Shown here piece after piece: positions 10,101 through 16,423 of a DNA stretch of 49,091 bases. Every line of letters begins with the position of its first letter. Position 1 is the stretch's first letter. The stretch is from Bacilli bacterium (GTDB taxonomy: Bacteria; Bacillota; Bacilli; Paenibacillales; KCTC-25726). The notes beneath the pieces were generated by a model. It was given only the letters and a program-made list of their open reading frames with translations. It was not told where the DNA came from and ran no database searches. The position numbers and the translations under genes were made by a program. The stretch lies in assembly GCA_036381315.1 (NCBI GenBank), contig DASVDB010000094.1, positions 1 to 49,091 on the forward strand, in the 5' to 3' direction.

Positions 10101-11021
10101 GTGCCGGCCACGCTGGCAACCGACCCGTCGCGTTGGCGGCTAACCGTCGTGCCGGCCGGCCAGCTTGCCGATATGGCGGAAGCGGCCGTCGCGCGGGAAG
10201 ATTCCGCGCTCCTTGCACGGGTTAAACGGGCGGAACCGCTTCCGCTTGCCGCGGGCCTTGCGCAAAGCGAAGCGCTCGCTGCGGAAATCGACCGCCGTTT
10301 GCGCTGGGATTCGCCGCATCATGCCGCACAGACGATCCCGGCCAAAACATCCGTATCCGAATGGAAACGGCTAGGCGAAACCGATCCGTCGGCTGCGATG
10401 GAAGCCGCGGAATTGCCGGAAGCGCAACATGATCATGCGGCTTTCCGGCAAAAAATAACGGTCTCGCTGCTGCGCCGGCCGCGCTTTTTGACGGAGGAGA
10501 AATTGTCGCCGACCGAGCGCGGCGTCGCTTACCACGCCGTCATGCAGCATTTGCCGCTTGACGGAATGCCCGATGAAGCGCGCGTGGCTGAGGCCATCGC
10601 GAATATGGTCGAAAGGCGCTTGCTGACGGAAACGGAACGCGCGGCAATCGATATCGCCTCTATCGCCGCCTTTTTCCGGACCGCGATCGGGCGGCGTTTG
10701 CTGAACGCGTCCACCGTGCTGCGGGAAGTTCCGTTTTCGTTGGCGGTTGCGGCTGGCGAATTGCACCGGGAAATAAGCGGAGACGTCGCCCGCGAACCCG
10801 TGCTGCTGCAAGGGGTTATCGACTGCATGTTTAAGGAAGACGACGGCTGGGTGCTGATCGATTACAAAACGGATCGGGTGGCCGGCAGGTTGCAGCAGGC
10901 CGTCGCGAACTATCGGCGGCAGTTGGAACTGTATGCGGCGGCGGTGGAGCGGATTTTGCGGCAGCCCGTTGTCGCGAAGGCGTTGTACTTTTTCGACGGT
11001 GCGCAAGCCGTATTTCTGTGA
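7161..11021 (+). CDS. addA: ATP-dependent helicase/nuclease subunit A (AddA)
   Basis: AddA is the UvrD-type 3'-5' helicase and 3'-strand nuclease of the AddAB complex. The 1286-residue protein carries Walker A AAAGSGKT ending at T39, helicase motif II DEYQDTS starting at D410, a VGDVKQSIYRFR motif III region, a VMTIHASKGLEFP motif V region, and a C-terminal RecB-like nuclease motif DYKTD starting at D1234. The GTG at 7161 overlaps the addB stop as GTGA and gives a normal N-terminus just ahead of the Q-motif (TKAQEAAI). The upstream open frame back to 6894 is overlap with addB. It is slightly longer than the B. subtilis protein because of low-complexity insertions around residues 550 to 580. 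Confidence 0.96.
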   Translation: MTEQQNGTSVKKWTKAQEAAITATGGSVLVAAAAGSGKTAVLVERIVRKITDENRPLDVDKLLIATFTNAAAAEMRQRIREALERELIKNPNSGHLRRQIALLQQAPITTLHSFCLDVVRRHYEKLELDPGFRIANETENELLKQDVLEQLFEECYAECPEQDPFWQVLDWFGSERSDEPVLQLVVELYEFSRGHPQPETWLKEMAAAFQNGGDVADLWLKTLLKSAERTLAKTLGLLTEALELAERPAGPGKYGDNLRDDIARVGALMRLVQAGDWDGFSAGLQEFEFSKLAAIRGNEGDKALQERAKELRSQAKQELGSLNEDVYGRSLSEHRQEMAAMAPVMAKLAELVIAFAERFKAAKREKRLLDFSDMEHYCLQILGEPAETGDLRPTAAALEYRGQFAEIMLDEYQDTSMVQDEIIRLISAEHPGNLFLVGDVKQSIYRFRQAEPGLFLEKYKTFQAYDGNVPPEFANHAASGSGTRIDLSSNFRSTKAILDAVNWIFRQIMREDAAEISYDDKAELIPGKAEAEQSFSAAVEVILVDQANADANNELADEANITGNEDGDAAELSAMELEGRAIAAKITELMGANGSGAQVYDKQSGFYRPLRFSDIVILLRSHRSKAHPIMEQLQAAGIPAYAELKTGYFTATEVDVMLSLLKVIDNPLQDIPLAGVLRSPLVGLNAEQLAQIRLADKRAAFYDAVTAFLQADDGNDAENGESTKLRETLRSFMRLLDGWRDAARQGALSELIWDIYAKTGYFDLVGAYPGGRQRQANLRALYDRARQYEETSSRGLFRFLRFIARLTESGGDLGTARALGEQDNVVRVMTIHASKGLEFPVVFVAGLGAKFNMLDSTRPFLLHKQLGFGPRFVDTANRAVFPSLPHAAIRQIKQAELLAEEMRILYVALTRARERMFLLGTVKDLPAAAEKWGRQAKGGEWPLPVDTVASARSCLDWLGPALLRHPHMAELRRLGNSADAVPATLATDPSRWRLTVVPAGQLADMAEAAVAREDSALLARVKRAEPLPLAAGLAQSEALAAEIDRRLRWDSPHHAAQTIPAKTSVSEWKRLGETDPSAAMEAAELPEAQHDHAAFRQKITVSLLRRPRFLTEEKLSPTERGVAYHAVMQHLPLDGMPDEARVAEAIANMVERRLLTETERAAIDIASIAAFFRTAIGRRLLNASTVLREVPFSLAVAAGELHREISGDVAREPVLLQGVIDCMFKEDDGWVLIDYKTDRVAGRLQQAVANYRRQLELYAAAVERILRQPVVAKALYFFDGAQAVFL

Positions 11022-11029
11022 GGGGCAAA

Positions 11030-11058
11030 TTGGCTGCCGGACAGTGTTCTGGTATACT
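11030..11058 (+). promoter_or_regulatory. Candidate sigma-A promoter of the HIT gene
   Basis: TTGGCT (11030-11035) and TATACT (11053-11058) are separated by 17 bases. They lie just after the addA stop and 48 bases before the HIT start codon. This would give the HIT gene its own start of transcription. Confidence 0.55.
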
Positions 11059-11105
11059 TAGCGTAATTGAAACGAATTAAATTGATGATTTCGGGAGGAT
11101 TCCAA

Positions 11106-11453
11106 ATGAGCGACTGCATTTTCTGCAAAATCGTCAAAGGCGAACTGCCGGCAAAAAAAGTGCTGGAAACCGATGATGTGCTTGTTTTTCATGATATCGA
11201 ACCCGCCGCTCCGGTGCATGTGCTGATTATTCCCAAAAAACATATCGCTTCGCTGAACGACGCCGGAGCGGACGATTGGGCAGTGATCGGAAAAGTGCAT
11301 GAAGCGGCGCAAAAAGCGGCGGAGCAACTGGGCGTCGCCCAATCGGGATACCGGCTGATTAATAATTGCGGCAAGGACTCCGGCCAGGTTGTTTTTCACA
11401 TTCATTACCATTTGCTCGGCGGTGAAAAATTGGGGCCGCTCAACGCAAAGTAA
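11106..11453 (+). CDS. HIT family hydrolase (HINT-like)
   Basis: This 115-residue protein is a histidine-triad nucleotide hydrolase or transferase of the HINT branch, which acts on AMP-linked or similar purine nucleotide conjugates. The triad HIHYH (H98, H100, H102) is intact and is preceded by a conserved NNCGKDSGQ segment. C4 and C7, in a CxxC near the N-terminus, are typical of HINT proteins that bind zinc. The ATG at 11106 follows GGGAGGATT. The frame opens earlier, at 11067, but without a ribosome binding site. It is probably transcribed from the promoter at 11030-11058. The physiological substrate cannot be read from sequence. Confidence 0.92.
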   Translation: MSDCIFCKIVKGELPAKKVLETDDVLVFHDIEPAAPVHVLIIPKKHIASLNDAGADDWAVIGKVHEAAQKAAEQLGVAQSGYRLINNCGKDSGQVVFHIHYHLLGGEKLGPLNAK

Positions 11454-11485
11454 TCGGATGCGGTTTGTTTGTCGGGTGGATGCTT

Positions 11486-11501
11486 CGCCGGCAAGCCGGC
11501 G
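11486..11501. repeat. Perfect GC-rich inverted repeat upstream of rpsU
   Basis: CGCCGGC and GCCGGCG, seven bases each, are separated by AA and end four bases before the -35 hexamer of the rpsU promoter. No T-run follows, so it is a poor intrinsic terminator. It could be a weak transcription end for the HIT gene or a protein binding site. Confidence 0.55.
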
Positions 11502-11505
11502 CAAG

Positions 11506-11535
11506 TTGACACCCCATTTTATTTTCACTTATAAT
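11506..11535 (+). promoter_or_regulatory. Near-consensus sigma-A promoter of rpsU-yqeY
   Basis: A perfect TTGACA (11506-11511) and a perfect TATAAT (11530-11535) are 18 bases apart. The rpsU start codon is 56 bases downstream of the -10. Such strength is expected for a ribosomal protein gene. Confidence 0.85.
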
Positions 11536-11590
11536 GTTGTTTGATAACCGTGTGTGTTTGGGACGGTCTGTTCGGAGGGAGGGAAATCCG

Positions 11591-11764
11591 GTGTCAGAAA
11601 CGAAAGTTCGCAAAAACGAAACGATCGATTCCGCTCTTCGCCGCTTTAAGCGTTCGATTGCAAAAGATGGTGTGCTGGCTGAAATCAAAAAACGCAAACA
11701 CTATGAAAAGCCGAGCGTAAAGCGCAAAAAGAAATCGGAAGCAGCGCGCAAGCGTAAGTACTAG
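11591..11764 (+). CDS. rpsU: 30S ribosomal protein S21
   Basis: This is a 57-residue basic protein with the standard S21 sequence: a [14 protein letters not shown] segment near the N-terminus and a lysine/arginine-rich tail ending RKRKY. S21 binds the 30S platform near the anti-Shine-Dalgarno region. The GTG at 11591 is chosen because the protein then begins [10 protein letters not shown], the normal length; GGAGGGAGGG lies just upstream. It is followed ten bases later by yqeY and shares its promoter. The rpsU-yqeY pairing is conserved in Bacilli. Confidence 0.97.
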   Translation: MSETKVRKNETIDSALRRFKRSIAKDGVLAEIKKRKHYEKPSVKRKKKSEAARKRKY

Positions 11765-11774
11765 GAGGATGGCA

Positions 11775-12218
11775 ATGAGTCTTAGCGAACGATTGGACGA
11801 AGATATGAAGCAGGCGATGAAGAGCCAGGATAAATTCAAACTCTCCGTATTACGTATGATCCGTTCCGCGGTTAAATATCAAGAAATCGGACAGAAGAGA
11901 GCCTTGAATGACGATGAAGTGCTCGACATTTTAAATCGTGAGCTTAAGCAACGCAAAGAATCCCTCCAGGAATTCGAACGTGCCGGTCGCGAAGATTTGA
12001 TTGACAACGTAAAAGGCGAAATTTCCATTATCAGTGCATATATGCCGAGCCAGCTGAGCGCCGAGGAACTGCAGGCGATCGTGCAAGCGACAATCGCCGA
12101 AGTGAAAGCAAGCGGCAAAGCGGATATGGGAAAGGTAATGGGCGCATTGATGCCCAAAGTGAAAGGCAAAGCGGACGGCAAAGAAGTCAACCGGCTGGTG
12201 CAACAACTGTTAAGCTGA
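11775..12218 (+). CDS. yqeY: GatB/YqeY domain protein
   Basis: YqeY is a 147-residue helical protein related to the tail domain of GatB, the amidotransferase subunit that binds tRNA. Its own role is not established, although some relatives assist tRNA-dependent amidation. The N-terminal MSLSERLDEDMKQAMKSQDKFKLSVLRMIRS-type helix and the C-terminal GKADMGKVMGALMPKVKGKADG region are characteristic. The ATG at 11775 has AGGAGG six bases upstream; the ATG at 11769 directly abuts that site and is an unlikely start. It is the last gene of the rpsU transcript, and a terminator follows. Confidence 0.93.
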   Translation: MSLSERLDEDMKQAMKSQDKFKLSVLRMIRSAVKYQEIGQKRALNDDEVLDILNRELKQRKESLQEFERAGREDLIDNVKGEISIISAYMPSQLSAEELQAIVQATIAEVKASGKADMGKVMGALMPKVKGKADGKEVNRLVQQLLS

Positions 12219-12235
12219 TGATAAATAACGGATGA

Positions 12236-12268
12236 AACTCCGGCATCTTAATGGTGCGGGAGTTTTTT
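12236..12268 (+). terminator. Intrinsic terminator after yqeY
   Basis: AACTCC pairs with GGAGTT, and the stem continues inside as GCATC with GGTGC around a TTAAT loop after one G-G mismatch. Six T residues follow. It lies 17 bases after the yqeY stop and between convergent genes. Confidence 0.85.
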
Positions 12269-12281
12269 GCGCCGCAAGCTT

Positions 12282-13712
12282 TCAGTCCCGCGGGATGCGG
12301 CGCGCCACGCCGGTTTTAATCGCCGCCTGAATCACTTTTTCGCGAACCGTTTCCACGACCTTCTGGTTGAATACGCCGGGGATGATGTACAAACGGTTTC
12401 GCTCCGCGTCATCGATGACCGAGGCGATCGCTTCCGCCGCGGCAATCTTCATTTCCTCATTGATCATGCGGGCGCGGCAATCCAACGCGCCGCGAAATAT
12501 TCCCGGAAAGCATAGTACGTTGTTGATTTGATTCGGATAATCCGAGCGGCCGGTGGCGATCACCGCCGCAATATCCTCGATCTCTTGCGGATTGATTTCC
12601 GGCACCGGGTTGGCCATGGCGAACACGATCGGATCTTTCGCCATTTTGCGCACGTCCTCGCGGCGCAAAATGTTGCCGACGGACAGCCCGATAAACACAT
12701 CGGCGCCGATAAGACAATCGGTCAGACTGCCGTGTTGCCGCTCCGGGTTTGTGTGCCTGGCGATCCAGTCCCAAACCGCGTGTCCATATGTTTGTTTTGC
12801 CGTTAACGCCCCTGTTTTGTCTACTCCGATGACGTTTTTCACGCCCGCCGACAAAAGCATTTTAATGCAGGCCACCCCCGCCGCGCCGACGCCCGCAACG
12901 ACAACTTTTATTTGTTCCAAAGTTTTGCCGACCAGTTGCAACGCGCTGAGCAATCCGGCCAGCAGCACTACGGATGTGCCGTGTTGGTCGTCATGAAACA
13001 CCGGAATATCCAACTCTTCCTGCAAGCGCTGTTCGATCTCAAAACAGCGGGGCGAAGCGATATCCTCCAGATTAATCCCGCCGAAGGCGGGCGCGATCAG
13101 CTTTACCGTCCTGATGATTTCTTCCGTGTCCTGCGTGTCAAGGCAAATCGGGAATGCGTCCACATCCGCCAATTGCTTGAACAGCATCGCTTTCCCTTCC
13201 ATGACCGGCATGCCCGCGAGCGGGCCGATATTGCCCAGGCCCAATACGGCGGAGCCGTCGGATATGACGGCGACGGTGTTGCGCTTGATCGTCAGGCTGA
13301 ACGCTTTTTGCGGCTCTTCCGATATGGCGGCGCAAACGCGGGCGACATCCGGCGTGTACACGCGCGATAAATCGTCCCGGTTCGCAATCGGCTTTTTCGG
13401 CTTCACTTCGATTTTTCCGCCGAGATGCAGCAAAAACGTGCGGTCCGAGACATTGATGATCGTAACATGCGGCAACCGCCTGATCGCTTGCGTAACCGCC
13501 GTGATTTGCCCGGAATCTTTCACCGCAACGGTCAGGTCGCGCACGGTGACATTGCGGGATGTTTGAATCACGTCGATCGCCACGATATCCCCGCCCGCTT
13601 CGTTGATGGACGTGGCGATTTTGCCGAAATGGATCCGGTCCGTCCGGATTTCCAGGCGATAGATGACATTTTTCCCTTCCAGCGTTTGCAAGTCCCCCAG
13701 GTTCATGGCCAT
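12282..13712 (-). CDS. NAD-type malic enzyme with N-terminal ACT domain
   Basis: This 476-residue cytoplasmic enzyme would decarboxylate malate to pyruvate with reduction of NAD or NADP. The N-terminal 85 residues look like an ACT regulatory domain, which usually senses a small metabolite. The malic domain follows, with VYTPDVARVC, the DGSAVLGLGNIGP motif, a lysine in EGKAMLFK, and FHDDQHGTSVV for metal and NAD binding. A GAGVGAAG-like dinucleotide fold begins near residue 290. I chose the ATG at 13712 because GAGG lies eight bases upstream; further in-frame codons upstream have no such site. The gene stands reversed between yqeY and yqfC, where B. subtilis has yqeZ-yqfA. Whether it prefers NAD or NADP cannot be read. 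Confidence 0.9.
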   Translation of the reverse strand: MAMNLGDLQTLEGKNVIYRLEIRTDRIHFGKIATSINEAGGDIVAIDVIQTSRNVTVRDLTVAVKDSGQITAVTQAIRRLPHVTIINVSDRTFLLHLGGKIEVKPKKPIANRDDLSRVYTPDVARVCAAISEEPQKAFSLTIKRNTVAVISDGSAVLGLGNIGPLAGMPVMEGKAMLFKQLADVDAFPICLDTQDTEEIIRTVKLIAPAFGGINLEDIASPRCFEIEQRLQEELDIPVFHDDQHGTSVVLLAGLLSALQLVGKTLEQIKVVVAGVGAAGVACIKMLLSAGVKNVIGVDKTGALTAKQTYGHAVWDWIARHTNPERQHGSLTDCLIGADVFIGLSVGNILRREDVRKMAKDPIVFAMANPVPEINPQEIEDIAAVIATGRSDYPNQINNVLCFPGIFRGALDCRARMINEEMKIAAAEAIASVIDDAERNRLYIIPGVFNQKVVETVREKVIQAAIKTGVARRIPRD

Positions 13713-13790
13713 CACCGTTGCCTCGAATTTTGCTTTGCTGTTATTTTGTCCTTCCGCTCCGAAACAAAACAAAGCGCAAAGCATCCCGCT

Positions 13791-13819
13791 TCATAAATTG
13801 CGCCATGGCCGCATATGGT
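13791..13819 (+). promoter_or_regulatory. Candidate sigma-E promoter of yqfC-yqfD
   Basis: TCATAAA (13791-13797) and CATATGGT (13812-13819) are 14 bases apart. They resemble the B. subtilis sigma-E elements (kmATATT, 14 bases, CATACAmT) at five of seven and five of eight positions. B. subtilis yqfC and yqfD are known to be under sigma-E, which is why I list this imperfect match. Confidence 0.35.
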
Positions 13820-13911
13820 TGTATAAGCGGATTGCGGACGAAACAGCCGCTTGTGCACCGCATCGGGATACCGGCAATTGCACGGAACAATACGGAAGGG
13901 TTGACGCGTCA

Positions 13912-14193
13912 ATGCGCCGTTTGCGCCGTCAGCTGTCCAAATGGGCAGGAAGCATGCTTGATCTTCCCAAAGACGTCATTTATGACTTGCCGCGGATTAC
14001 GATGATCGGCAACATGCAGACATATATTGAAAATCACCGCGGGGTCGTGCGATTTTCCGACCAGGAGCTGGAATTGCTCTTGTCGAAGGGCAAGCTTGCG
14101 ATCAGGGGCAGCGGACTGGTCATGCGGGCCATTTTGCCGGAAGAGGTGTTTGTCGAGGGCAGAATCGATGAAGTGAAGTATCTGGATACGTGA
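13912..14193 (+). CDS. yqfC: Sporulation protein YqfC
   Basis: YqfC is a 93-residue protein of the YabP/YqfC family, made in the mother cell during sporulation and of unknown biochemical role. The sequence has the family pattern DLPKDVIYDLPRITMIGN near the N-terminus, and a beta-rich remainder with LLLSKGKLAIRGSGLVMRAILPEEVFVEG. The ATG at 13912 gives the usual length of 93 residues, with GGAAGGG about 11 bases upstream. The frame is open further upstream but would add unrelated residues. yqfD follows after 49 bases, as in B. subtilis. Confidence 0.93.
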   Translation: MRRLRRQLSKWAGSMLDLPKDVIYDLPRITMIGNMQTYIENHRGVVRFSDQELELLLSKGKLAIRGSGLVMRAILPEEVFVEGRIDEVKYLDT

Positions 14194-14242
14194 CGATGAT
14201 GGTGGAGAATAAGCGGCAAATGCTTATGAAGGAGTGACAACC

Positions 14243-15433
14243 ATGCGGCAAACAATGGCCGTTTTGCGCATCATGGGATATGCTGATGTGGAAATATACG
14301 GCGGAAATATTGAACAACTGCTCAACTTGCTGGCAAAGCGGCAATTCCGGTTTTGGGATGTCAGGCGCGGCGAAGGGAATACGGCCTTTTTTGGCATTGT
14401 GCTGCGCGATTTTTTCCGCCTTCGCCCGCTGTTGAAAGAGACAGGCTGCCGCATTCATGTTGCAGGCCGGCACGGCCTTCCCTTTTTGTTGGACAAACTG
14501 GGAAAACGGAAGTTTTTCGCGGCCGGATTCGTGCTTTTTGTGGCAGTTGTTTATACCGGGTCGCTGCTCGTCTGGCATGTGCAGGTGATCGGCAACGAAA
14601 AAATCGCCACGCAGGAAATTTTGGCAAAGGCCAAAAATTTGGGCATTTACCAGTTTCAATGGAATTTTCGCCTGGGCGATCTGGATTTGGCGGCGAAAAA
14701 AATGGCGGCGCAGTTGCCGAACGCCGCGTGGGTAGGAATTGAAACGCGCGGAACGCGCGTTCTCATCAAAGTGGTTGAAGCGAACAAGCCGGAAAAGCGC
14801 CCCTTGCTCAGTCCGCGAAATTTGGTGGCGGACGCGGATGCGGTCGTGACCAAAATTCAGGTTGAACAGGGCAAGCCGGTTGTGAAAACGAATATGCGTG
14901 TGAAAAAGGGGCAAATTCTTGTCTCCGGACTGGTGGGGGAGGGCGAATTTACCCACAGTGTGGTCGCCAAAGGCACGGTGCGCGGGCTGGTATGGCGGCA
15001 GTATCGAATCGCGGTGCCCCTGGTGCAACGGAAAAAGGTGTATACGGGCGTATCCGCTTCCCGCAATTACCTTGTTTTCGGCAACTGGGCGCTTAAGATC
15101 TCCGGTTTCGGCAAGCTCAACTTTGCGCAATACGAAACCATGAACGTGTTAAAAAAGCCGCAATGGCGGGGCAAATCGCTGCCATTCGGCTTTTTGCGGC
15201 AGACGTTAAGGGAAGTCCGCACCGAAGTTGCAACCCTGTCGATACAGAAGGCGCGGCAAATCGGCATCGCGCAGGCAAAATGGGAAATCGAACGGACAAA
15301 AGGCGCGGACGCAACCGTAAAAAGCGAAAAAATTTTGCAAGAGCGCAGCGAAGGTGGTAAAGTGGTGTTGGAAGTGCTTTTTGAAGTAGATGAAGATATC
15401 GCCATGGAACAACCGATTGTGCAAGGAGAATGA
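14243..15433 (+). CDS. yqfD: Sporulation protein YqfD
   Basis: YqfD is a 396-residue mother-cell membrane protein needed for efficient sporulation in B. subtilis; its mechanism is unknown. The first 85 or so residues form a soluble domain. One clear transmembrane helix follows at about residues 92 to 112, and the large remainder would be outside the mother-cell membrane or in the intermembrane space. Characteristic stretches are the VWHVQVIGNEKIA region and PRNLVADADAVVTKIQVEQGKPVV. The ATG at 14243 follows AAGGAGTGA; a GTG at 14234 overlaps the site and is less likely. The stop lies three bases before the phoH start. Confidence 0.93.
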   Translation: MRQTMAVLRIMGYADVEIYGGNIEQLLNLLAKRQFRFWDVRRGEGNTAFFGIVLRDFFRLRPLLKETGCRIHVAGRHGLPFLLDKLGKRKFFAAGFVLFVAVVYTGSLLVWHVQVIGNEKIATQEILAKAKNLGIYQFQWNFRLGDLDLAAKKMAAQLPNAAWVGIETRGTRVLIKVVEANKPEKRPLLSPRNLVADADAVVTKIQVEQGKPVVKTNMRVKKGQILVSGLVGEGEFTHSVVAKGTVRGLVWRQYRIAVPLVQRKKVYTGVSASRNYLVFGNWALKISGFGKLNFAQYETMNVLKKPQWRGKSLPFGFLRQTLREVRTEVATLSIQKARQIGIAQAKWEIERTKGADATVKSEKILQERSEGGKVVLEVLFEVDEDIAMEQPIVQGE

Positions 15434-15436
15434 GAT

Positions 15437-16423
15437 TTGCCGGAAAATCCCGCCACTGCCAAAATACCATTGCAAAATGCCGCGGAAGCGCTCGCTTTGT
15501 TTGGTCCGCAGGACAAGTTTCTGCGTTTGATCGAATCCGCCGTATCCGCCAAGATTACGACAAGGGAGGCGGAAATCGCCATCCTGGGCGACCGCGACGA
15601 AACCGACATGCTGCTGCATCTGTTCGGGGTGCTGCTTGAACTGGTGCGGGGCGGATACTCCTTGTCCGAGCGGGATGTCGCATGCGCCATCGAATTGGCG
15701 GAAAAAATGCAGGCGGATCAATTGCTGGATTTGCTAAAGGGTGAAATCGCCTACGCGTACAAGGGCAAGCCGATCCGGGCGAAAACGCTCGGGCAAAAGG
15801 TATATGTTTCGGCTATTCGCAAACATGATATCGTTTTTGGCATCGGCCCCGCCGGCACCGGAAAAACCTATTTGGCTGTCGCGATGGCGGTCGTTGCGCT
15901 TAGGGAAGGCGCCGTCAAGCGCATCATCCTGACGCGCCCGGCGGTGGAGGCCGGCGAAAATCTCGGATTTTTGCCGGGAGATTTGCAGGAAAAGGTTGAC
16001 CCGTATTTGCGTCCGTTGTATGATGCGCTTAACGACGTATTGGGGCCTGACCATGTGGCGAAGGCGCTCGAACGCGGCACCATTGAAATCGCCCCGCTTG
16101 CCTATATGCGCGGCAGGACGCTGGATGATTCGTTTATTATATTGGATGAAGCGCAAAATACGACCGCCGAGCAGATGAAAATGTTCTTGACCAGGCTCGG
16201 TTTCGGCTCAAAGATGGTTATTACCGGAGACATTACACAGATCGATCTGCCCAAAGGAAAAGTGTCCGGATTGGTGGACGCCGAACGGATTTTGCAGCAT
16301 ATTGCGGAAATCGGGTTTGTCCGTTTTGCCGAACAGGATGTCGTCCGTCACTCGCTCGTACAAAAGATCATAACGGCTTACAGGAACAAGGAGCAGAAAA
16401 GCTCGTCGGCGAATGATCGATGA
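15437..16423 (+). CDS. phoH: PhoH family ATPase (PhoL/YbeZ type)
   Basis: This 328-residue PhoH1-type ATPase works with YbeY and Era in rRNA maturation in many bacteria. It has Walker A GPAGTGKT near residue 140, a TRPAVEAGENLGFLPGD segment, a Walker B FIILDEAQNTT, and a MVITGDITQIDLP sensor region. An N-terminal extension of about 110 residues is typical of the family and RNA-binding in character. The start is TTG at 15437, with AAGGAG eight bases upstream. The stop overlaps the ATG of pgpH (ATGA). The gene order phoH-pgpH-ybeY-dgkA-era is conserved in Bacilli. A second PhoH protein with an added PIN domain lies at 44702-46033. Confidence 0.93.
   Translation: MPENPATAKIPLQNAAEALALFGPQDKFLRLIESAVSAKITTREAEIAILGDRDETDMLLHLFGVLLELVRGGYSLSERDVACAIELAEKMQADQLLDLLKGEIAYAYKGKPIRAKTLGQKVYVSAIRKHDIVFGIGPAGTGKTYLAVAMAVVALREGAVKRIILTRPAVEAGENLGFLPGDLQEKVDPYLRPLYDALNDVLGPDHVAKALERGTIEIAPLAYMRGRTLDDSFIILDEAQNTTAEQMKMFLTRLGFGSKMVITGDITQIDLPKGKVSGLVDAERILQHIAEIGFVRFAEQDVVRHSLVQKIITAYRNKEQKSSSANDR

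Noticed and set aside
14120-15130. Minus-strand 336-codon open frame within yqfC-yqfD
   Set aside because: It is a shadow frame across two well-supported sporulation genes.
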